Made by a program: the position numbers and the translations under genes
Part shown: positions 54,850 through 64,000 of the stretch, in pieces
Layout: each line of letters opens with the position of its first letter
How positions within the stretch are numbered: the stretch's first letter is position 1
Assembly: GCA_037975125.1 (NCBI GenBank)
Contig: CM075857.1
Location: 86,656,199-86,720,198 of the forward strand
DNA: 64,000 nt
Source: Latrodectus hesperus
Lineage: Eukaryota; Arthropoda; Arachnida; Araneae; Theridiidae
Direction of reading: 5' to 3'
Notes under the pieces: generated by a model
What the model was told of the DNA's origin: nothing
Seen by the model: only the letters and a program-made list of their open reading frames with translations
The model's database searches: none

Positions 54850-55300
54850 ATGCTCTATGGCTATCTTCTTTTCGGTTTCAATGCGTCCCAAAAACTGTAA
54901 TCTGCAGGTAAAAAATTGTGTGTGAAAATTTTTTTCTCATACGATGTGATGAATATAATAGGTGACCACTATAGATAATGTTTATGGATTAGGCGTACTT
55001 CACTTTAACTTGAGACGTTAACACCAAGAACTATGTTTATTGGGTTAACAAAAATCTATGTAGCAAAAATACCTTTTCATTTAGTAAAAGTGACCGTGTG
55101 ATGAGGCATTTCCTGAAAATTTGTTCTTAACCAGTACTGCTTCGAATACATCACTACAACTGTCCTGCTCTGTCATAAATGCTTTTTTTGTACAATTTCG
55201 TTATACCTAAATTGCAGCAAAGAAATGTAATTAATGGCATTGTATGAATGAAAGATGGAGTTTACACGCATCCTAATATGTTTGACCACCTCATAACGTA
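54850..55300 (+). pseudogene. DDE transposase relic, Tc1/mariner superfamily
   Basis: Across several frames this reads like the catalytic middle of a Tc1/mariner-superfamily transposase. YVYWVNKN lies near 55034. IPFHLVKVTV (family VKVTVWCGIS) lies near 55070. LYNFVIPKLQQRNVINGIV and, after a stop, MKDGVYTHPNM lie near 55190-55275. The last corresponds to the family IVWMQDGAPPHI block holding the second catalytic Asp. The part carrying the third acidic residue is not recognisable downstream. Many stops and frame changes show long decay. The subfamily is unassigned, and the terminal repeats were not found. Confidence 0.65.
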
Positions 55301-56169
55301 ACTTTGGCTACCATTATTAAACAATATCACAACTCTTGATATCTAGTTTTGTAATTATCTGAAATACCAACGCTTATTTGAACAGATAAGCAAGAATCAA
55401 AAGATGCTATGAAATATAAAATTATGTAAATTTGTCCTCATATGTTATGTTTGGATTGTTGGCCAAAATTTTCCGCATGCAAGTCATTGTTGCTTGTGAA
55501 GGATGACGCTTTGAAAACTTTTGATTCTTATAAAATTCTTTATTCCTTGTCTATCATAGGTTGTCTCATTAATTTTTTAATGCTCTTTGCAAATATTTTA
55601 CGTTGGCAGTTTTTGTCACATGCGTAAAATACTAGTTATGGTTTTTCAGTATACAAACTAGCATATACCAGGAAAAAGTAGATATTGAAATTTAATCATT
55701 TCGTATCCACTTTTTCCTGGTGCCAGTAATCACTCTCCATAACTGTAGCCGTAAACCTTAATTTGTAAAAAAAATTCATAATCTGCATCCATACTCTTGA
55801 ATAAACCATCTGAATTTTTTTGATTGATTAAATAGATTGGCCACCAGGGGTTTTATACATAGGAAAATATTTTTCATTTTTATGTTGATACACTTGAGGG
55901 TGAAACGTTGATTTTGGTCACTCAATGAAAACAGTTGTGGATGACTGATATATAATGCAGCAGAAAAAAAGAGCCCGCACCGTCTTGCAAACAAAGAATG
56001 TCCACAAACTCTATTGCTCAGCAGCTATGCATATCAACGATGAGAAAAACACCTCGGTTTACTTTATCCACCCGGTTTACTAATGTGGCTTATTACCGTA
56101 TCATTTTGAATGTTGCATGCATTTGAAAGCTGGAAATCGGCATTATACTTAAAGTGTTGGAAAGAGCAC
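55301..56169. other. Unassigned sequence around a hairpin
   Basis: Short frames at 55442-55627 (plus) and 55776-55994 (minus) carry no known motif. The hairpin at 55634-55746 is listed separately. Part of this may belong to the flanking decayed transposons. Confidence 0.35.
55634..55746. repeat. Foldback element with 24-bp inner arms
   Basis: ACCAGGAAAAAGTAGATATT (from 55667) pairs with the reverse complement of 55699-55721, which reads ACCAGGAAAAAGTGGATACG on the minus strand. AGTTATGG (55634) and CCATAACT (55737) form matching outer ends. The total is about 113 bases. It is a short MITE-like hairpin or a terminal repeat pair collapsed by deletion. Confidence 0.75.
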
Positions 56170-56660
56170 AAAACTAGGCATCTATCAATATAGTCTCTTT
56201 ACGAATAAATGTCATTTCAGCACTAGAAGCATTTTTTAATGCCAGTGGGTTTTGTGAGAGGTTGAGACTTGATTTCAATATAGTAGTACCAGGGAAATAG
56301 ATCGTTAAGATGGTATTAGATTTGAGGTTTTGGGAGACATCCTGAACTTATAGACTGACCTTCCATTTTTGGCAGAAGTGCTAAAACGGAAATCGCTATT
56401 ATAAGAAGATATACGTATATGTCTTTTCGCAGTTGAATTGGAGCAAGCATTAATTTTATGGATAACAATGCATGGCCATACCAGAATCCTGCTGTTCAAG
56501 TGCTACTGGAAAGAGAAGATATCATTCGAATTTGATAGCAAGCATTTGATTCATTTGGTCATTTGATTCACTTGATCATTCCATTTCATCTCATGAAACG
56601 TGTATGGGATGCTTTGAAGAAATAGCGTACGATACATGCTCTGGTGAATACTGATTACAT
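56170..56660 (+). pseudogene. Tc1-family transposase relic, C-terminal half
   Basis: The recognisable core is NFMDNNAWPYQNPAVQVLLE then REDIIRI (about 56452-56533). It matches the Tc1 block FMDDNARPH..AVQ-FLE-EDI and holds the second catalytic Asp. After frame changes, LMKRVWDALKK (about 56592-56625) matches the family IEHVWDALGR, so the Glu position is close to a mutated Met/Lys stretch. Upstream, IRFEVLGDILNL may correspond to RYRDEIL. The HTH and first Asp are not readable. It is a different lineage from the 8.2 and 32.3 kb relics judging by wording. Dead. Confidence 0.75.
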
Positions 56661-57006
56661 GCTCTGATGAATGCTGAACAATTGAATTTTACCGAATATA
56701 AAGATTGAGCTTTTTCAGGAAAGTAAAAATTATTAAAGTATTTTCTCTGCATAGCATGAAATATCAATGTGCAACAATCGTAGCTTTTTAAGATACTCAT
56801 ACGAAATTTTAAGAACTTTTTATTGTTTCCGAGCAGATTTTTTACATTAATATGAAAACAAATTACTGCAATGAATCATCTTTTAGTTTTCTTCATTTAT
56901 TTTCACAGGATCGAAGATTCAATAGAAACTTCCCTTTGTTTCTTATCTCTCTACTGCATCTAGATGCATGGTTATCACGGAAATCTTTTTTTATATAACT
57001 TGGATA
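56661..57006. other. AT-rich spacer, no gene seen
   Basis: ACATGCTCTGRTGAAT occurs twice near 56635-56682. Nothing else was recognised. Confidence 0.5.
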
Positions 57007-57807
57007 CATGTATAGAACAACTCCAATTATCCGAATCAATTCGGACCGGAACACATTCAGATAATCAAGCATTCTGATGTTTGAATTTTTTCAAAAAAAA
57101 GAGTCTGTTTTAATTACTTTGGTACATTGAAAATGGAAGAAAGAAATGCATATTTTAACGAAAAAGATCTTTTAATCAATTAAATGAAAATGCAACACTT
57201 TCACTTGTTAAAGTACTTATAAATGTTGTACATTTATACAGCATCAGTGTACAACACTGTAAGTGAAAGTCATTGCTTGCTGAATATCTCGTTTAGTTGT
57301 TTCTTCATCAAAAGGATGGTTATTCTTCCGCCTTTTTCGGGAAACCAAGTCTCTATCCACTTGAAAGTCAGAATTTGCATGTGGTAACACTCTGGATGAT
57401 GATTTATCCACTTCAAAGCAGTTTCAAAGCCAGCAAATGCTTCACTAGCTGATGATCTTATGTCTGCTTCACTTGGACATTAAGGTCGTCTTTTTAATCA
57501 ACACTTTAAGTAAGTTTACCATCATTTTAAATTTCAAATCTAGGGTCACCGTTATAATCTATTTTCTTATATCTTCAGCTTTATACTGTTAATTTCAGAA
57601 TTTTTCAAGGGAATATTTTTGAGTTCTTTATGTGACACACACCCTTTTCTCTTTCTTCCATTCTCATTTTCTTCTTTTTCGTACCATTCTTTTTCTTGGG
57701 CTTTTTTTCTTTTTCTCATTTTCTCTCTCTTATTCAATTTAACTTATTTTATGAAGTTTGTGAAAGGGATTCGGATAATTGGAGTTTGAATAATTGAAGT
57801 TCTACTG
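57007..57807 (-). mobile_element. Pogo/Tigger-like DNA transposon, internally deleted
   Basis: The left end reads TATAGAACAACTCCAATTAT then CCGAATC. The right end on the minus strand reads CAGTAGAACTTCAATTATTC then AAACTCCAATTATCCGAAT. CAGTAGAAC..C plus ATTATCCGAA is the hallmark of Tigger/pogo inverted repeats, and TA flanks the right end. At about 800 bases it is much shorter than an autonomous copy. A minus-strand coding remnant at 57285-57460 reads EADIRSSASEAFAGFETALK then WINHHPECYHMQILTFKWIE, matching the C-terminal tail of pogo/Tigger/jerky-type transposases (family FDTALxWLE-Q-E). The HTH and DDE parts are absent. Confidence 0.85.
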
Positions 57808-58569
57808 TATTTCCGCGTGTTCTTTACTCGTAATTTTTCACTGAATTTTTTTTTTAGCTAGGAAAGAAAATTATCCCATTTTTTATTATAAATTTCATTA
57901 CAATTATATTTAATTAAAAATGTTTCGGATTTTAAAAATGATTTTGTTAAATGAATATGCTAAATGAAATTTTGTTAAATGAAAAATAAGTCTATGCTTC
58001 GTGTTATATTCCGTTTAGCGATAAGTTATAAGAGAATAAAAACAAAAGACACTATATATATTGCAATTATTTTTCGAAGAAACTTTTCGACAGTGTTTAA
58101 TTACTTTTTCATGTAATTCAATAAGAATTGTTTTTAAAGAAAGATATATCAAAAAATAACGGTCTTTCTTATAGGTTTGAAAGATGTTTTTAAAGACATA
58201 ATTTTAGCCCTAACTGACTTAAATTCCAAGTGGATAATGTAATTGGTTTTTGTACTGATGTTTTAAAAATAAATGAGGATTATACTAATTTAATGGTTCA
58301 CTTTAACAATCTTTTTAATTATTCTTTAATTAAATGGAAATTTAAAATAACTTGGTTTTTAGAGAATTTGTGTGTGTGAAATGTATGTTTAAAGTATATT
58401 TATAGATGTTTTTTTTATCAAGAGTAAATGTTATACCAGAATTCATAACAATCCAATCCAAACATAGATGGTTTTGAAAATTTTAAAATTTGACGTTATT
58501 TGATGAATCGGACTTTTTATGACCAAATGTATATTTATTTTGTACTTTTTATCCTGATTCCGCACTAGT
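57808..58569. other. AT-rich desert, no gene seen
   Basis: No recognisable content; AAATGAATATGCTAAATGAA-type local repeat near 57950-57985. Confidence 0.55.
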
Positions 58570-58850
58570 GGGTAAACACAAGTGAGGCAGCCAAACGGCT
58601 CTGACAAGACTGCGAAGTGGCCACCTGCTTGCTCAGAGACACGTCTCTGGTACCAAGGTCTACCCTATCTGTCCCAAATGTCGAGTGGTTCAGGCCTTCC
58701 CATCTCATATTTTTCAGTGCATTGGGTGTGAGAGAGGGGACATGGAGTTGAGACCGGAGGTGGTGCTTGAGAGACTGACTATTTTTGGATTCATGGGGCT
58801 GGTGTGATGGTACTGTCATGTCAGTCGGGGATAAGCAACAACAACAACAT
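58570..58850 (+). pseudogene. Non-LTR retrotransposon 3' end with (CAA)n tail, copy B
   Basis: A 5'-truncated insertion holding only the end of ORF2. It reads SQTALTRLRSGHLLAQRHVS, then YPICPKCRVVQAFPSHIFQC (C-x2-C-x8-H-x3-C), then GCERGDMELRPEVVLERLTI and FGFMGLV followed by a stop. The 3' end is GATAAGCAACAACAACAACA. The terminal frame is uninterrupted, unlike copy A, so B is closer to the source element. SQTAL also occurs in the minus-strand relic at 30.8 kb, showing that all three belong to related subfamilies. The extreme 5' truncation is typical of target-primed reverse transcription. An antisense frame here, with five Cys from the CAA tail, is a shadow. Confidence 0.85.
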
Positions 58851-61388
<2,538 letters not shown>

Positions 61389-61705
61389 AATGTAGTCCAA
61401 GAGTGAAGATAAAGAATGTAGTTCAGGAGTGAAGATAAAGAATGTAGTCCAAGAAAGAAGATAAAGAATGTAGTTCAAGAGTGAATATAAAGAGTGTAGT
61501 TCAGGAGTGAAGATCAAGAATTTAGTCCAAGAGTTAAGATAAAGAATGTAGTTCAGGAGTGAAGATAAAGAATGTAGTCCAAGAGTGAAGATAAAGAATG
61601 TAGTCCAAGAGTGAAGATAAAGAATGTAGTCCAAGAGTGAAGATAAAGAATGTAGTCCAAGAGTGAAGATAAAGAATGTAGTCTAAGTATGTCGAATGTA
61701 GTTGA
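61389..61705. repeat. 26-bp minisatellite, 11 full units plus partials
   Basis: Units starting AATGTAGTYC fall exactly every 26 bases, from 61389 to a degenerate unit at 61675, with a last partial AATGTAGTTG at 61695. The consensus reads AATGTAGTCCAAGAGTGAAG plus ATAAAG. The early units alternate between TCCAAGAG and TTCAGGAG variants and carry point changes. The units from 61571 to about 61674 are identical. The 89-codon minus frame across it simply reads the repeat. Confidence 0.97.
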
Positions 61706-64000
61706 GTTGAGGCTTGGGAATATTTTCACTTTGTTTTTTATATATTGAGTGTCTTTGTCTACATGAAAATTTTAGACAATCATGACTTTTTTACGTTATA
61801 TCAATTGTGTGTGTATATTTAAAAATTACAATATATTTGATGTATCGCAATATTTTTCTTAATTTATATTAATAAAAATAATTGTATTCAAAATATAATT
61901 AATTTATTTCAATCATAGAAACATTTTTATAATAAAAATAATGTGTTTTTACTCAGATATTTGGATATGAACTAAAGAAGAGAAACATGCTTTCAAAATA
62001 AACAATAAAATTGATCAAATGTTAAATTAAACAATACTTTAACATGAAGTTTACTTCCTTAAATTAATTTTATATTCTCAATTTAAATATCCCACTTTTA
62101 TACAAAACTTAGTAAAATGTATATTCTTCATTGAGAAATAAAGAAGAAAAATTTTCTCTTCCGTTTCCCGTCGTTGGTTATATATATCAAATAATTCATG
62201 CACCCGTAAGTGCATCAATTTACAAATAGAAATCAAAATACGAATAAAAAATAAAAGTAAAAGGAAAACAAAATCATATCTAACAACCATAAAAGGGAAA
62301 GCAAAACAAAATATGCAGGAGGGGGAAACATATTCAGCCTTAGATAAACAAAATTTCAATACAGTCAGAGTCGTAAATCAATAAATATTTCTCTCAGCCA
62401 TAGTTAAAAAATTTATGAGCCAGATAGCAAATTTAGATGCGTTCTTTACACAAGACATATATATTTTTGATGAGGTGGTTTCCCTCTTACTTTTCCCGCA
62501 TTTGATTTTATATGGATATTTAGGAATATATTTTATGGTATCATGCATGTCCTTGCTGAGATTACTCTTCAAATGCATCTTTATATACATATCAGGAAAG
62601 AGACACCATTGCGTGTAACTTGATATTTGTGTGCGGTCCATAAAATATGAAATATGTTTGATGCTGACAGAGTGTTTTAAAAATACTTTATTGTAAGTTT
62701 GCATGCTGATGCACTTTTTTTTTATATGCTATACATTTTAAATAGCCTAATAGGTTTATTTATATTTTTCCTTGCATTTGTATATTTCGTGCTTGAGTAG
62801 AATTCTCAATGATCTATTCTGATGAAATGAAGTTTGATTTAGAGTTCTGTTTGTATAAATCAGTTTTCAGCGTGTGTTTTTTTTATTTAGAGAGAAAAGT
62901 ATAGCAAAAAAAGTTTTTGTTTTGCAGTTTTTGTATGGTTATAAACTTTGTAAGAGTATTTTTCTGAATTCGCGAAATTTCAAATAATGAGCTAATATTA
63001 TTCCATCAAAGTAAAATGATTATATATGTTAGAGAATTCAGTAAGTTTAAAATAACAGTGCTGAAATTTGATATATTTAATTAGTTTATTCAAAATTGCA
63101 TTAACTTATTTTGAGAGCATTTTTATTTCATGCACTTAAAAGGATAAATAAGATTTCCAATAAAATGTAGGTACTTATATGTTTCGACTCTAAGTAATGA
63201 ATGAATGTACTGAGCAAATTAAAAGACATATTGATTTTCCGAAGAAAGAGGGTAACTTTTTCATGTGTAAAAATAATAGTAATGAATTAAAAAAAACATT
63301 TAATAATACACCAAAATGCTTCCCTAAAATGAAATCTTCATGATTTTACGTTGTTTATCAGTCAAGGTAACAACTGAATTTAAAATTTAATGATTGACAA
63401 AGTTGACTTAAATATAATTTCAATTAAACAGCAAATTATAATGTACTCGATTTGAGTCTATTTTAAATCTTTAACTAAATTTGTTTTCCGTGACGATACA
63501 AATAAAAAAAAACTGAAATTTCAAAATTCGATAGTCTGCAAATTGTTACCTGCTTGTTTACATTTTAAATAACATTTAAAACGGGTTTTCTTTATTTTTT
63601 AATTCTGTGTTAATTTGGAAAAACAGAATGACTCTCGTAGATTCTTACTATGACGTTTTAAATTCTGAATAGTTTGTAGAGTTTTTTTATTTGATAACCT
63701 ATATCAATGTCATACTTATTAGAGCTGTTATAATTAGGGAAGAACATCGTTTTTAGAAATACTTTTCCAATATTACTCAGTACTTAATTTAAAGACAAAA
63801 TTTATAGTTTAAATAAATACTTGTTTTTATTTATAATTTTTGTTTGTAATTTATGCAAAAATAAATGAAACATTGAAAATCATATAATAATAATTAAAAT
63901 TAGTGAGTAAGTGTAACATAACGTTTTAATATTATGCTATTGAGTATAATATACAATTTAATACAGCGTATGCATGTAAAAATGAAATAAATATATTAGA
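61706..64000. other. AT-rich desert, no gene seen
   Basis: Short frames at 62078-62359 and 62378-62704 (minus) contain no known motif. They are among the longer non-repeat frames, but nothing else supports them. No element or structured repeat was recognised to the end of the window. Confidence 0.5.

Noticed and set aside
61389..61705. CRISPR-like array
   Set aside because: Units are contiguous with no spacers, and the host is a eukaryote.
62078..62704. Two adjacent minus-strand frames (93 and 108 codons)
   Set aside because: No domain, no shared theme and ordinary AT-rich composition; kept only as a note in the desert entry.

Overview
This window reads as a piece of a very AT-rich animal nuclear genome, most likely an arthropod and probably a spider or other arachnid. 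It has long poly-(TA) arrays, tRNA-derived SINEs, and many decayed Tc1/mariner, pogo/Tigger and non-LTR retrotransposon relics. The transposase and reverse-transcriptase fragments resemble families I know to be abundant in spider genomes, but no host gene confirms the taxon. There is no bacterial-style gene organisation, and I found no host protein-coding exon I would defend. The window is therefore either intergenic or lies inside a very long intron.

Layout. 0-10 kb: desert, a (TA)n tract cradled in a large inverted repeat (1758-2111), an unrecognised 127-codon ORF beside a CCGGA-motif island (3.3-3.7 kb), a mariner relic (4.5-5.0 kb), a GC-richer block with a 26-bp-arm hairpin (6.0-6.3 kb), and a minus-strand Tc1 relic (8.2-8.9 kb). 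10-30 kb: desert with a 5'-truncated RTE-like reverse transcriptase (13.4-14.36 kb), several unique GC-richer islands, diverged local tandem duplications (20.9 and 28.4 kb), and a foldback element (29.1 kb). 30-38 kb: the C-terminal end of a jockey/I-like retrotransposon (30.5-31.0 kb, minus), a Tc1 element with both ends (32335-33698), and a second Tc1/mariner-type element with about 200-bp inverted repeats (36160-37885) that carries a nested SINE with an exact 14-bp target-site duplication. 38-50 kb: an island with three TAATTA sites (39.5-39.9 kb), a mariner relic and an apparent internally deleted sibling (43.0-44.3 kb), a 300-bp tandem duplication of a SINE plus its flank (45.9-46.5 kb), a 23-bp minisatellite, and a 411-bp (TA)n tract. 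50-64 kb: a GATA-motif island, a SINE relic, two near-identical (CAA)n-tailed retrotransposon 3' ends (53.4 and 58.6 kb), two more DDE transposase relics, a pogo/Tigger-like element (57007-57807), and a 26-bp minisatellite (61.4-61.7 kb).

The coding relics are all broken by frameshifts, stops or lost catalytic residues, so none should encode active enzyme. The interest lies in mutational and structural signals: hairpins that look like replication template-switch products, nesting and duplication order of mobile elements, a CTCF-consensus match at the edge of a Tc1 relic, and candidate conserved non-coding islands. I saw no new multi-gene system. Coordinates of decayed elements are read by eye and may be off by several bases.
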